64,000 nt of DNA from Palsa-504 sp963744005 (GCA_963744005.1 CAVURU010000004.1:1054001-1118000), one strand, 5' to 3'. Counted from the stretch's first letter, positions 36,086 through 45,865 are shown. Translations and numbers: made by a program. The notes: a model not told the origin generated them from the sequence alone.

Positions 36086-37453
36086 TCAGACCATCGAGCC
36101 CGCGGTCAGCGAGCGATCGGCATCCCGGTCCTGATACTGGCTGGCCGGCCGGGACAGGCCCAGGTGGTCGCGGAGCGTCGTGCCGGCGTATTCGTGCCGG
36201 AAGATCCCGCGCTGGCGCAGCAGGGGCACCACGTGGTCGACGAACAGCTCCAGCCCGGACGGGAAGTAGTCCCCGCTCAGGTTGAACCCGTCGGCCGCCC
36301 GCTCGCGGTACCAGTGCTCGATGGTGTCGGCGATCTGCTCCGGCGCGCCCACCACCTGCCGGTGCCCGGCCCCGTTCGCCTTGATCAGCTCCCGGACGGT
36401 CAGGCCCGACCGGGTAGCCAGGTTCCGCATCCCGTCGAAGAAGCCCGTCGAGCCGCGCACGTCCAGGCTGTCCAGCAGGTCGGCCGAGATCGGCTTGTCC
36501 AGCTCGAGGGAACCAGCCGGGAAGCCGAAGCGGGCCTCGAACCGTTCCCGCTCGCGGTCGAAATCGATGAACGAGTCGAGTTCCTCCAGCCGGGCCTGGG
36601 CCTCCGCCTCCGTGCTGCCGATGATCGGCAGCAGTCCCGGCAGGATCAGCACCTGCTCCGGGTCGCGTCCGTAACGCCGGGCCCGGTCCTTGATCTCGCG
36701 GTAGAACACCTGCGCTTCCTCGAAGGTGTTCTGCACCGTGAACAGCGCGTCCGCGGTGCGCGCGGCCAGCGCCCGGCCGGCCTTCGACGATCCCGCCTGC
36801 ACGATGACCGGGCGCCCCTGCGGCGGCCGGGGCACGTTCAGCGGCCCGGCCACCGAGAAGTGCTCACCGCGGTGGTCGATGGCGTGCACCCGCGTGACGT
36901 CGGTGAACACACCGGACTTCTGGTCGGCCACCAGTGCGCCGTCTTCCCAGCTGTCCCACAACTTGATCAGGACGTCGACGAACTCCTCCGCCCGCGCATA
37001 GCGCTCGGCCCCGTCCGGGTGGCGCTCGAGTGAGAAATTGGCCGCCGACCGCGCGTCCAGCGACGTCACGATGTTGACCGCGGCCCGGCCGCCGCTGATC
37101 TGGTCCAGTGACGCGAAACGGCGGGCCAGGTTGTACGGCTCGTTGAAGGTGGTCGAGGCCGTGGCGACCAGGCCGACCCGCTCGGTGACCGCGGCGATCG
37201 CGGCCAGCACGACGGTCGGCTCCAGCGAATTCCATGGCCGCGCCCCGGCTTCCGGGCCGATGGCCACGCCGTCGGCCAGGAAGAGCGCATCTAGCGTGCC
37301 TCGCTCCGCCACCTGCGCGCAGTGCTGGTAGTAGCGGATGTCGAGATAGGAGAGCGGGTCGTCCTGCAGACGCCAGCCGTGGTCGTGCTTGCCCGAATTC
37401 AGGACGTTCGTATTCAGGTGCAGCTCACGTGCGGGCGTGTCGTCGGAACTCAA
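36086..37453 (-). CDS. NtaA/SnaA/DszA-family FMNH2-dependent monooxygenase
   Basis: A 455-residue luciferase-fold monooxygenase: ELHLNTNVLNSGKHDHGW, RGTLDALFLADGVAI, ASTTFNEPYNLARRFASLD, GRAAVNIVTSLDARSAANF, LIKLWDSWEDGALV and GRPVIVQAGSSKAGRALAAR. It begins at ATG 37453, overlapping the stop of the upstream paralogue by four bases (ATGA), so the two enzymes are translationally coupled and may act on one substrate or form a hetero-oligomer. Ends YAGTTLREHLGL-type motif (YAGTTLRDHLGLSRPASQYQ). Confidence 0.9.
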   Translation of the reverse strand: MSSDDTPARELHLNTNVLNSGKHDHGWRLQDDPLSYLDIRYYQHCAQVAERGTLDALFLADGVAIGPEAGARPWNSLEPTVVLAAIAAVTERVGLVATASTTFNEPYNLARRFASLDQISGGRAAVNIVTSLDARSAANFSLERHPDGAERYARAEEFVDVLIKLWDSWEDGALVADQKSGVFTDVTRVHAIDHRGEHFSVAGPLNVPRPPQGRPVIVQAGSSKAGRALAARTADALFTVQNTFEEAQVFYREIKDRARRYGRDPEQVLILPGLLPIIGSTEAEAQARLEELDSFIDFDRERERFEARFGFPAGSLELDKPISADLLDSLDVRGSTGFFDGMRNLATRSGLTVRELIKANGAGHRQVVGAPEQIADTIEHWYRERAADGFNLSGDYFPSGLELFVDHVVPLLRQRGIFRHEYAGTTLRDHLGLSRPASQYQDRDADRSLTAGSMV

Positions 37454-38828
37454 GATCCGTTTACTCCTGTCGCTACTGGCTGAGCGCTACGTGCCGGGCT
37501 GGGCGGCCGATGCGGGCTGCGCGGGCGGGCCAGGCCGAGGTTGTCGCGCAGCGTGCTGCCGGTGTACTCGTGCCGGAAGAGCCCGCGCTCGCGCAGCAAC
37601 GGCACCACGTGGTCGACGAACGGCTCCAGGCCGGTCGGGAACGAGTCGGCGTTCAGGTTGAAGCCGTCGGCCGCCCCGCTTCGGAACCAGAGCTCGATGT
37701 CATCGGCGATCTGCTCGGGCGTGCCCACGATCAGCCGGTGACCACCCGGGTTCCGGTCCAGGATCTGGCGCACGGTGAGGTTCTCGTGCTGGGACAGGCT
37801 GATCGTCGATTCCAGGAAGCCACGCGAGGCGCCGCCGCCGTCGGCGGCGAGCAGGTCCGGGGAGACAAGCTGATCGAGCTCGAGCAGCCCGGCGTCGACC
37901 CCAGCTTTTTGGCCAGCTTGGCCAGCTCGCCGTCGACGTCGAGGAAGGAGTCGAGCCGCTCCTTGCGTTCCCGGGCCTCCCGCTCGGTGCTCCCGACGAT
38001 GGGGAACAGGCCGGGCAGGATCACGATCTGCTCCGGGTCACGGCCGAACGTCCTGGCCGCGTCGCCCTTGATCTCCGCGTAGAACGCCCGGGCCTCGGGC
38101 GGCGTGGTCTGAGCCGTGAAGACCGCGTCGGCGAACCGGGACGCCAGCCTCTTGCCGCCGGCCGAGGCGCCCGCCTGGACCAGGACCGGCCGGCCCTGCG
38201 GTCCGCGGGGGACGTTCAGCGGGCCGCGGACCGAGAACCAGCGGCCGACGTGGTCGATGGTGTGGATCTTGCTGCGGTCGGCGAAGATGCCTCGTTCGCG
38301 GTCGCCGACCAGGGCGTCGTCCTCCCAGCTGTCCCACAGCTCGACGACGACCTCGACGAATTCCTCGGCCCGGGCGTAGCGCTCGTCCTTGTCCGGCATG
38401 CCGTCGGTGCCGAAGTTGGCCGCGGTGACCGCCGACCGGGTGGTCACGATGTTCCAGGCGATCCGGCCCTTGGTGACGTGGTCGGCCGAGGCCAGCCGCC
38501 GGGCCAGGTTGTACGGGTCGTTGAACGTCGTCGACGCGGTCCCGATCAGCCCCAGGTGCTCGGTCGCCGCCGCGATCCCGGTCAGCAGGACCGTGGGCTC
38601 CAGCGCGTTCCACGGCTGGGTTCCCGGGTCTGAGTCCAGCGACGGATGATCGGCCAGGAACAGTGCGTCGAGCGTGCCCCGCTCGGCGATGCGCGCGATG
38701 TTCCGGTAGTACTCGATGTCCAGGAAGCCGAACGGATCGTCCTGGATCCGCCACGCTGCCTCGTGCTTGCCGGAGCTGAGCACGTTGGTGTTGAGGTGGA
38801 GTTGCCGCGCTGCGGCGGAGTGGGCCAC
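37450..38828 (-). pseudogene. NtaA/SnaA/DszA-family monooxygenase, one frameshift
   Basis: Luciferase-fold enzyme from GTG 38828 (AAGGAAG upstream): AARQLHLNTNVLSSGKHEAA, RGTLDALFLADHPSLD, ASTTFNDPYNLARRLASAD, WDSWEDDALVGDRERG and RPVLVQAGASAGGKRLASRF. Near 37905, in a G-run after LAKLAKKLG, one base appears missing; the frame then resumes as LTVRQILDRNPGGHRLIVG and ends after YTGSTLRDNLGLARP at 37450. This is the only clear deletion among the window's frameshifts. Corrected length is about 459 residues. It heads a two-gene unit with the paralogue at 36086-37453. Confidence 0.8.
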
Positions 38829-38883
38829 GTTCGCTTCCTTGGCGGTGAAGGCGCCCGCTGGCGGCAGGAGCCCGGGACATCCG

Positions 38884-38912
38884 ACTATATACCTATAAAA
38901 CCTATCGCTCAA
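38884..38912 (-). promoter_or_regulatory. Promoter of the minus-strand monooxygenase pair
   Basis: On the minus strand TTGAGC (38907-38912) and TATAGT (38884-38889) are separated by exactly 17 bases. Transcription would begin near 38877, about 50 bases before GTG 38828. The intervening TTATAGGTATATAG resembles the AT-rich core seen at other island promoters. Confidence 0.6.
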
Positions 38913-39009
38913 ATAGGTTTTAGCTCAGGGCCGCTGCGGCTGGCCAGAGCGGCACGGCCGGCGCCCCTTAAGCCGGCCTTAATGATGCCCGTAGCTAAAG
39001 CGCTTAGAC

Positions 39010-39030
39010 CTATCAGGCTAGTAGGAAATA
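39010..39030 (+). promoter_or_regulatory. Shared 21-bp element, copy 2
   Basis: CTATCAGG...AGTAGGAAATA lies about 100 bases upstream of the DszC-like/rhodanese pair. It shares the exact 11-mer AGTAGGAAATA with copy 1 at 25814-25834. The surrounding 267-base intergenic region (38829-39095) contains divergent promoters and no gene. Confidence 0.5.
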
Positions 39031-39129
39031 GGCTGAGCCGATCGGCGGATCGCCGTTCCTCGACCACCTTACGGACAGCAGACCGAGGCGGGCATATGCG
39101 CAACGAAGGACTGGACCTCAGTCAGCACC

Positions 39130-40357
39130 ATGGTCACCGCGGCGGCCTGCCCTCCGCGGGGACCGGGCGGTCCGGGCCGGCGCGCCGGAGCTGCGCTGGC
39201 TCATCGACCAGATCGGCGCCGGTGTCCTCGACCGGGATCGCGACCGGCGCGCGCCGCACGCCGAGTACGCGCTGCTCAAGCGCCTGCGCCTGGGCGCGCT
39301 GCGGGTACCCGCCGAGTTCGGCGGAGGCGGCTGCTCCATCCGCGAGCTGTTCGAGACGGTGATCAAGCTGGCCGCCGCCGACCCCGACGTGTCGCACAGC
39401 CTGCGCAATCACTTTCTCTTCGTCGAGAGCCGGGCCCGCCTGGCCGCCGCCGGCGTCGACGACCCGCTGCTGGCCCTGGCCGTCGACGGCGTGATCTTCG
39501 GCTCGGCGGCCTCCGAGCCCGACACCCCGGCCATCGGCCGCGTCACCACCGAATTCGACTCCCGCATCGTCCCGGACGGCGACGGTTACCGGCTGAACGG
39601 GACCAAGGTCTACAGCACCGGGAACCTGTACGCGGACTACATCGTGGTCAGCGCCCAGGATCCCGCCGGGCCGCCCGTTCAGCTCCTCGTGCCCGCGGAC
39701 CGGGACGGCGTGCTCATCGATGACGACTGGGACGGCATCGGGCAGCGGCTGACCGGCAGCGGCACGACGCGGTTCGTCGATGTCCGGGTGGACCAGGCCG
39801 ATTTCCTGGACGGCAGCGCCGCGCCGGGTCAGCGGGCCCCGTATTCCGCTACCTACGCCCAGCTGTGGCTCACGTCGGTGATCGCGGGGATCCTCAAGCG
39901 CCTGGTCGCGGACGCCGTGGATCTCGTGCACGGGCGCTCCCGGTCCTACTATCACGCCCCGACCGAGAACCCGGCGCAGGACGTCATCCTGCAGGAGACG
40001 CTCGGCTACATCTCGGCCCACGCCTACGTGGCCGAAGCCGCCGTGCTGGCCGCGGCCGACCGGCTGGAAGGAGCGTGGGCCGCCGTTCAGGCCGGCCCGC
40101 CCGACCTCGAGCTGTCCCTGGCCGCCGCCCTGGCCGCGGCCCAGGCGAAGGTGGCCGTGGACGAGATCGCCCAGCGCGCCGCCTCGATGATCTTCGATGT
40201 CGGCGGGGCCACCGCGGCCCGGCAGAGCAAGCAGCTCGACCGGCACTGGCGCAACATCCGGACCCTGGCCTCGCACAACCCCCGCAGCTATAAGGCCAAG
40301 TGGATCGGTGACTACGAGCTCAACCGCACTCCGCTGCCGACCGGAGCCTACTTCTGA
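39130..40357 (+). CDS. DszC-like monooxygenase (acyl-CoA dehydrogenase fold), N-terminal frameshift
   Basis: From about residue 20 the frame reads ELRWLIDQIGAGVLDRDRD, KRLRLGALRVPAEFGGGG, VKLAAADPDVSHSLRNHFLF-like (IKLAAADPDVSHSLRNHFLF), RLNGTKVYSTGNLYADYIVV, GIGQRLTGSGTTRFVDVRV and a C-terminal HWRNIRTLASHNPRSYKAKW, matching the intact paralogue at 43130. No start codon exists in that frame near the N-terminus; a single extra base at about 39150-39187 would join it to ATG 39130, or a lost base to ATG 39096, which has GAGG upstream. It probably oxygenates a sulfur compound with FMNH2. Its stop is followed directly by the rhodanese gene. Confidence 0.78.
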
Positions 40358-40410
40358 TGCCCTCCGCGTCTTCTTCATCCCGTCCACTCCGAGCAAGGAG
40401 CCTTCCCGTC

Positions 40411-42054
40411 ATGAGCCAGGCCAGCACCACCACGACGATCCGCGCCATCCAGCCCGGCGAGCTCCGCGCCCTGGTCCGGTCCGGAGCCGAGCTCGCCGTC
40501 CTCGACGTCCGTGAAGGCGACGGGTACGCCAGTGGTCACCTCTCGGTAGCCGTACCGCTGCCCGACAGCGAAGCCGAGCTGCGGATCGGCGCGCTCGTAC
40601 CCCGCCTTTCCACCCCCGTCGTCCTCGTCGATGACAACGGGACGGGACCGGCCGCCCGGGTCGCGCTACGCCTTACCGAAGCCGGTTACGCCGACGTCGC
40701 CGTCCTGGCCGGCGGGGTGACCGGCTGGGCCGCCGCCGGATACGAGCTCATCACCGGCCTCAACTCCCTGAGCAAGGCCCTGGGCGAGTTCGTCGAACGC
40801 CGCTACGGCACGCCGCGGATCAAGGCCGGGGAGCTCAAGGCCCGGCTCGACGCCGGGGAGGACCTGGTCATCCTCGATACCCGCCCGGTGCCGGAGTTCA
40901 CTCACATCAGCATCCCCGCCGGGCAGGCGGCGCCCGGCGTCGAGCTGCTCTACCGGGTCTTCGACCATGTCGGCGGCCCGGCCACCCGGGTGGTCGTCAA
41001 CTGCGCCGGCCGGACCCGGGCCATCATCGGCGCCCAGACCCTGATCAACGCCGGGCTGGACCAGCCCGTCGTGGCCCTGGAGAACGGCACCGCGGGCTGG
41101 CAGTCCGCCGGCCTTGAGCCGGCCTACGGCGAGACCGACGTGGTCGGCCCGCCCACTCCCGCCGGCCTGCGGCGAGCGGGCCAGGCCGCGTCCCGGATCG
41201 CCGAGCGCTTCGGCGTGACCCGGATTGCGCCTGAACATGTGGACGGCCTGCTGTCCGGGCCCGCACCCCGGACCACGTACCTGCTGGACGTCCGCACGCC
41301 CGAGGAGTTCCTGGCCGGGCACTATCCCGGCTCGCGTTCGGCTCCGGGCGGCCAGCTCGTGCAGGCCACCGACCAGTACCTGGGCACCCTGCGCGCCCGC
41401 GTGGTGCTGATCGACGGCCCGGACGCCGTCCGCGCCACGGTCGCCGCGTCGTGGCTCCTGCAGCTCGGCCTGCATGAGGTCTACGTGCACGCGGCGGATC
41501 CCGCCCAGCTCAACGTCACCGGCCCGGAGCCCCGGCCCGTGACCGGGCCGGCCGGGCAGGCTGAGCTGACCAGCGCCGCGCAGCTGGCCCAGACGACCCG
41601 GGACGGCGCCGGGCTGACCGTGGTCGACCTGGAAGGACCCCCGCCGTACTACCTGGAACGCCGCTACCTTCCGGGATCGGCGTATGCCCGCCGGTCCACC
41701 CTGACCGCCGATCCGGATCTGCTGGCCGCCCTCGGGCCGGTCGTACTGACCTCCTCCGACGGCGACCTGGCCCGGCTGGCCGCGGCGGAACTCGCGTCGT
41801 CGGGCCTGCCCGTCACGGCCCTGGACGGCGGGACCGAGGCGTGGATTGCCGCCGGCTACCCGTTCCGGACCGGCCTGGACCAGGTGCCGCTGACGCCCGC
41901 CGTCGCGCTGCCGCCGCTCCCCACCCGGGAGGAGCGCGAGGCGACCTTCGCCGACTATGTCCGGTGGGGGGACCAGATCACCGATCAGCTGAAGCGCGAC
42001 GGCCTGGTGACGTTCAACGTGGCCCGGGACGGCTCAGCCGTCCCAGCCTGGTAG
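40411..42054 (+). CDS. Four-domain rhodanese (sulfurtransferase) protein
   Basis: A 547-residue paralogue of the 26815 protein. Domain 1 has LDVREGDGYASGHLS and an inactive VDDNGTG loop. Domain 2 has LDTRPVPEFTHISIPAG and the active NCAGRTRAIIGAQTL with Cys198. Domain 3 has LDVRTPEEFLAGHYPGS and IDGPDAVRA. Domain 4 has YLERRYLPGSAYAR and TSSDGDLA. AAGGAG at 40395-40400 supports ATG 40411 rather than the upstream ATG 40357. It follows the DszC-like monooxygenase, pairing a sulfur-oxygenating enzyme with a sulfurtransferase for the second time in the window. Confidence 0.9.
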   Translation: MSQASTTTTIRAIQPGELRALVRSGAELAVLDVREGDGYASGHLSVAVPLPDSEAELRIGALVPRLSTPVVLVDDNGTGPAARVALRLTEAGYADVAVLAGGVTGWAAAGYELITGLNSLSKALGEFVERRYGTPRIKAGELKARLDAGEDLVILDTRPVPEFTHISIPAGQAAPGVELLYRVFDHVGGPATRVVVNCAGRTRAIIGAQTLINAGLDQPVVALENGTAGWQSAGLEPAYGETDVVGPPTPAGLRRAGQAASRIAERFGVTRIAPEHVDGLLSGPAPRTTYLLDVRTPEEFLAGHYPGSRSAPGGQLVQATDQYLGTLRARVVLIDGPDAVRATVAASWLLQLGLHEVYVHAADPAQLNVTGPEPRPVTGPAGQAELTSAAQLAQTTRDGAGLTVVDLEGPPPYYLERRYLPGSAYARRSTLTADPDLLAALGPVVLTSSDGDLARLAAAELASSGLPVTALDGGTEAWIAAGYPFRTGLDQVPLTPAVALPPLPTREEREATFADYVRWGDQITDQLKRDGLVTFNVARDGSAVPAW

Positions 42055-42084
42055 CGGCGGCCGCCGGGACGCCGGCTGGCCGGG

Positions 42085-43008
42085 TCAGACCGCGACGCCG
42101 TACTGCTCCTCGGGCCAGCTGTCCTCGACGATGCTGTGCAGCTCGCGCAGGACCCGCCTGATGTTGGGATCCCGGCGGCGGCCCTCCCGCACGATGGCGC
42201 TGATCTTGCGCGTGCCCAGCTCGACGCCGGCCACGATGAGGCTCTCGAACTGGGCCGGGACCGCCATCCTCGGCACCACCGCGGACGCCACCTCGGTCGC
42301 GGCCAGCTGGCAGATGTTCTGGGCCCCGTCGACCCGGTGCTTCACCCTGGGCGCGAAACCGGCCGCGTCCGCGGCCCGCTGCAGGGCCAGGCCCAGGCCG
42401 GACGTCGGGGCTCCGGCTATCCAGGGCTCGTCGGCCAGCGCCGCGAAGCCGGATTTCCTGACCCGGAGGTGCAGCTGGGTCGGGGCCAGCAGCACCAGCG
42501 GCTCGTCCAGCAGCTGTTCGGCCACCATCCCGCCGAGCGAGATCGCGGGCCCGGACCGGTACACCGTCGAGATGGCCAGGTCGACTTCGCCCTGGCGGAG
42601 GAGGCGCAGCGCCGACTCGGTTGACGCCTGCCGGATCTCCAGCTCGAGGTCCGGCGCCTCCCGGCCGAGCCGCTGCACGGCCGGCGCGACCAGCATCGGG
42701 ATGCCCATGTTGAACGATGCGATGCAGACGTGGCCGGCCGCGCCGTCCCGGGCGGCTGCGACCGCGCTCTCGGCCTCGTCCATGGCCGACAGCACCACGC
42801 GGACGTGGCGGACCAGGATCTCGCCGACCCGGGTCAGCCCGAGCGTGCGCCCGTCCTGCTGCAGGAGCGTCGCCCCCGTCTCCGCCTCCAGCACCCGCAG
42901 CTGCTGGGACACCGCGGAGGCGGTGATGTTCCGCCGCTCGGCCACGGCCGAGACCGTGCCGAGATCGACCAGGTCACACAGGAGCAGCATGCGCCGGAGG
43001 TTCAGCAT
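42085..43008 (-). CDS. LysR-family transcriptional regulator
   Basis: A 307-residue LTTR. The N-terminal winged helix-turn-helix is MLNLRRMLLLCDLVDLGTVS then RRNITASAVSQQLRVLEAET and LTRVGEILVRHVRVVL. The C-terminal half is a periplasmic-binding-like effector domain (HVCIASFNMGIPMLVAPAVQ, LEIRQASTESALRLLRQGEV). Given its place between DszC-type genes it is the best candidate local regulator of the island, responding to a sulfur metabolite. The third copy of the 21-bp element lies 75 bases upstream of its start, consistent with autoregulation. Confidence 0.92.
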   Translation of the reverse strand: MLNLRRMLLLCDLVDLGTVSAVAERRNITASAVSQQLRVLEAETGATLLQQDGRTLGLTRVGEILVRHVRVVLSAMDEAESAVAAARDGAAGHVCIASFNMGIPMLVAPAVQRLGREAPDLELEIRQASTESALRLLRQGEVDLAISTVYRSGPAISLGGMVAEQLLDEPLVLLAPTQLHLRVRKSGFAALADEPWIAGAPTSGLGLALQRAADAAGFAPRVKHRVDGAQNICQLAATEVASAVVPRMAVPAQFESLIVAGVELGTRKISAIVREGRRRDPNIRRVLRELHSIVEDSWPEEQYGVAV

Positions 43009-43082
43009 CAGATCGATCCCGCGAGAAATCTCGCCCGGGCGGCAGACGGAAGCACGCCCACCAGCCTAATGCCGAGGCCGCC

Positions 43083-43103
43083 TAATAGCTACTATCCCTA
43101 CAG
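43083..43103 (-). promoter_or_regulatory. Shared 21-bp element, copy 3
   Basis: Read on the minus strand this is CTGTAGGGATAGTAG followed by CTATTA, matching copy 1 at 15 of 21 positions. It sits in the 121-base gap upstream of the LysR gene and is the only AT-rich stretch there. Confidence 0.42.
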
Positions 43104-43129
43104 GCTTAGTATGAAATTGGCCGCCCGGC

Positions 43130-44341
43130 TCAGAAGAAGCCCTGGTTCGGCGGTGGCGTCCCGTTGATCTCGTAGCGGCCCACCGCGACCGCCTTGAGCG
43201 TCTTGGGGTTGTGGGCCGCAATGGCCCGCATGTTCCGCCAGTGCCGGTCCAGGTAGGCGCCCCGGCGGACCAGCGAGGCGCCGCCCACGTCGAACAGCTC
43301 GGACGTCGCGCGGTTGGCCAGCTCGTCGATCACCACCTTGGCCTTCGCGTTCAGCAGCGACGCCCGCAGCGACAGCCCGGCCTCCGCCGGCGTCCCGTGC
43401 GCGGCGTAGGCCTGCCCCAGCGCCTCGGCTGCGGCTAGCACCAGGGCCTCGGCCGCGAACGCCTGGCTGGCCAGCAGCCCCACGCTGTAGTGCATGATCG
43501 GATCCTCGGCCGGGACCTCAGCCGGGGCGTGGTAGAACGGCCTGCGCTTGTCCCGCACCAGGCCGGCCGCGTCCGCGGCCACCCGCCGCATGATCCCGGC
43601 GATCATCGCGTTCAGCTGGACGTGGAAGAACGTGGACGGGTACGGCAGCGGCTGGTCGTCCCGGGACCGCCCGGCCCGGTAGTAGTCGTCCGGGTAGACC
43701 ACAACGTTCTCGAAGGTGGTCGTCCCGCTGCCGGTGAACCGCTGCCCGAAGCCGTCCCAGTCGTTGGGCCGGAGCACCCCCGGCCGGTCGGCCGGGATGA
43801 TCAGCTGCACCTTGCCGCCGTCGGCGTTCATGGCCCCGACGGCCAGCCAGTCGACGTACAGGTTGCCCGTGGTGTAGTGCTTGACCCCGTTGAGCCGCAG
43901 CCCGTCCGGCGTGCGGGTGATGGTGGTCGAGTACTCGTAGTCGCTGCTGCCCGCCGGCGCGTCGGCCTCGGTCGCCGCGCTGCCGAACAGGTCCCCTTCG
44001 GCCACCCGTTCCAGCCAGCGCTTGTCCTCGGGCCGGGTACTGCGCAGCAGGCTCTCCACGAAGCCGAAGTGGATCCGCAGGATGTGCGGCACGTTCGGGT
44101 CGGCCGCGGCCAGCTCGATGAACACCTCATACAGCTGCCGCAGCGTCGCGCCGCCGCCGCCGTCCTCCACCGGCAGCCGCAGTGCCCCGAGCCGGGCCTG
44201 CTTGACCGCGGCGATGGCCTCATACGGCAGTTCGCCGCGCTCCTCCCGGCCGATCGCGCCCGCGCCGATGAAGTCGATCAGCTCCGCCAGCTGCGGGGAG
44301 CCGGCCGTGACGGCGCTGGTGAGCTGGGCAGGTACGGTCAT
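43130..44341 (-). CDS. DszC-like flavin-dependent monooxygenase (acyl-CoA dehydrogenase fold)
   Basis: A 403-residue protein from ATG 44341 (AAGGAGC upstream). N-terminal LAELIDFIGAGAIGREERGE, then KQARLGALRLPVEDGGGGAT, LAAADPNVPHILRIHFGFVE, LFGSAATEADAPAGS, RLNGVKHYTTGNLYVDWLAV, GFGQRFTGSGTTTFENVVV and C-terminal HWRNMRAIAAHNPKTLKAVA. This is the DszC/SfnC-type pattern rather than a dehydrogenase: no catalytic Glu signature, and the GTGN...GSGTT segments fit flavin-linked oxygenation. Paralogue of the 39130 gene. It may hydroxylate or S-oxidise an organosulfur compound with FMNH2. Confidence 0.87.
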   Translation of the reverse strand: MTVPAQLTSAVTAGSPQLAELIDFIGAGAIGREERGELPYEAIAAVKQARLGALRLPVEDGGGGATLRQLYEVFIELAAADPNVPHILRIHFGFVESLLRSTRPEDKRWLERVAEGDLFGSAATEADAPAGSSDYEYSTTITRTPDGLRLNGVKHYTTGNLYVDWLAVGAMNADGGKVQLIIPADRPGVLRPNDWDGFGQRFTGSGTTTFENVVVYPDDYYRAGRSRDDQPLPYPSTFFHVQLNAMIAGIMRRVAADAAGLVRDKRRPFYHAPAEVPAEDPIMHYSVGLLASQAFAAEALVLAAAEALGQAYAAHGTPAEAGLSLRASLLNAKAKVVIDELANRATSELFDVGGASLVRRGAYLDRHWRNMRAIAAHNPKTLKAVAVGRYEINGTPPPNQGFF

Positions 44342-44531
44342 GGTGCTCCTTCGCTGGTGTCGCTCACCAGCCTCCCGCCCGGCCCGCCGCCCGAACAACC
44401 AAGTTCAGCTACCGCGACCCTTCACCTGGGCTTAACGAAACCCGTAGCGGCCGGCGCTGTTTCCGCCGCCCGCGCCGTTTCCATAATGGCCGCGACACTG
44501 TCCTCGAACCGATCGGGAGCCCAGAGCGCGA

Positions 44532-45833
44532 ATGTCGCGGCAACTGCACCTCAACGTCAACGGCAACGGCCTGGCCAAGCCGCCGAATAGCTGGCGGCAC
44601 AGTGACCCGCCGTTGTGGTTCCTGGACTTCGCCTCCTGGGAGAAGCTCGGGCAGATCGCCGAGCGCGGCCTGCTGGACGCGGTCTTCCTGGCCGACGTGC
44701 TGCCCAGCGCGGACTTCACCCGGCCGTGGCACGCGCTCGACCCCTTCCTGACCCAGGTCGCGGTGGCCCGGGCCACCTCCCGGATCGGCCTGATCGCCAC
44801 CCTGTCCTCGACCTACCGCCAGCCGTTCGACGTCGCGCGCCTGGCCGCGACGCTGGACCTCGCCTCCGGCGGCCGGGCCGGCATCAACGTCGTCACCTCC
44901 GGCAGCGACGAGGCGGCTGCCCTGTACGGCGGGACTCAGCTGCCCGACCGTGACACCCGGTACGGGCGGGCCGATGAATTCCTGACCGTCGTCAAGCAGC
45001 TCTGGGACTCCTGGGCGCCCGGCGCGCTGGTGGGCGACCCGGCCACCGGCGTGATCGTCGAGGATGACCTGGCCCCGCGGCTGGACTTCGCCGGCCAGCA
45101 CGTGCGCCTGACGGCCCGCTTCCAGTTCCCGCGCTCGGTGCAGGGCCGCCCGGCGATCGTCCAGGCGGGCGGCTCCCCGCAGGGCATCGAGCTGGCCGCC
45201 AAGCACGCCGACGCGGTCTTCTGCCAGGCCAACACCATCCCGGCCGGCCAGGCGTTCTACCGCAACCTGAAGGAGCGCGCGGCCGTCTACGGCCGCGGCC
45301 CGGACGAGATCCTGGTCCTGCCCGGCCTCAACATCACCCTCGGCGGTACCGAGGCCGAGGCCCGGGCCCGCCGGGCCGAGCTGGTCGCCACCGGTGCCGA
45401 CGAGCCGACCCGGCTGCGTGCCTTCGCCGGCGTCCTCGGTGTCCCGCCCGACCTGCTGAAGCTGGACTCCCCGCCGCCCTGGGACTACATCGACGGCCCG
45501 GAGTGGAGCCCGCGGACCATCGGGGGCGCCAAGGCCATCCTGGACGTGGCCCGCCGGGACGGCCTGACCGTCCGGCAGCTGCTGGAGAGCGGCGCCGACG
45601 CCCAGCGGGCCCTGGTCGGCACGCCGGAGCAGGTGGCCGACTCGATCGAGCAGTGGTTCACCCAGCGGGCCGCGGACGGCTTCAACCTCAACTTCGACGC
45701 CTTCCCGTCCGGGCTGGAGCACATCGCCGACCAGCTCGTGCCCGAGCTGCAGCGCCGGGGCATCTTCCGGAAGGAGTACGAATCGGGCACGCTCCGCGGC
45801 CACTACGGCCTGCCGGGCCCAGAAACCCCCTAG
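44532..45833 (+). CDS. NtaA/SnaA/DszA-family FMNH2-dependent monooxygenase
   Basis: A 433-residue luciferase-fold enzyme: MSRQLHLNVNGNGLAKPPNS, RGLLDAVFLADVLPSADF, STYRQPFDVARLAATLDLAS, GRAGINVVTSGSDEAAALYG, FLTVVKQLWDSWAPGALVGD and AIVQAGGSPQGIELAAKHAD. The Ser-Asp-Glu substitution after NVVTSG and the PF/FDVAR segment mark it as a distinct subgroup from its four paralogues. It is divergent from the DszC-like gene at 44341, so the two could form a two-step desulfurisation unit (DszC then DszA type). Confidence 0.9.
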   Translation: MSRQLHLNVNGNGLAKPPNSWRHSDPPLWFLDFASWEKLGQIAERGLLDAVFLADVLPSADFTRPWHALDPFLTQVAVARATSRIGLIATLSSTYRQPFDVARLAATLDLASGGRAGINVVTSGSDEAAALYGGTQLPDRDTRYGRADEFLTVVKQLWDSWAPGALVGDPATGVIVEDDLAPRLDFAGQHVRLTARFQFPRSVQGRPAIVQAGGSPQGIELAAKHADAVFCQANTIPAGQAFYRNLKERAAVYGRGPDEILVLPGLNITLGGTEAEARARRAELVATGADEPTRLRAFAGVLGVPPDLLKLDSPPPWDYIDGPEWSPRTIGGAKAILDVARRDGLTVRQLLESGADAQRALVGTPEQVADSIEQWFTQRAADGFNLNFDAFPSGLEHIADQLVPELQRRGIFRKEYESGTLRGHYGLPGPETP

Positions 45834-45865
45834 ACGCCCCGAGACCCCGGGCTCAGACGCCCGGC

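Noticed and set aside
38646..39362. Open frame on the plus strand spanning the divergent promoters and N-terminus of the DszC-like gene
   Set aside because: It crosses two promoter regions and is antisense to the 37.5-38.8 kb monooxygenase; only its last part could matter for the frameshifted DszC-like start.
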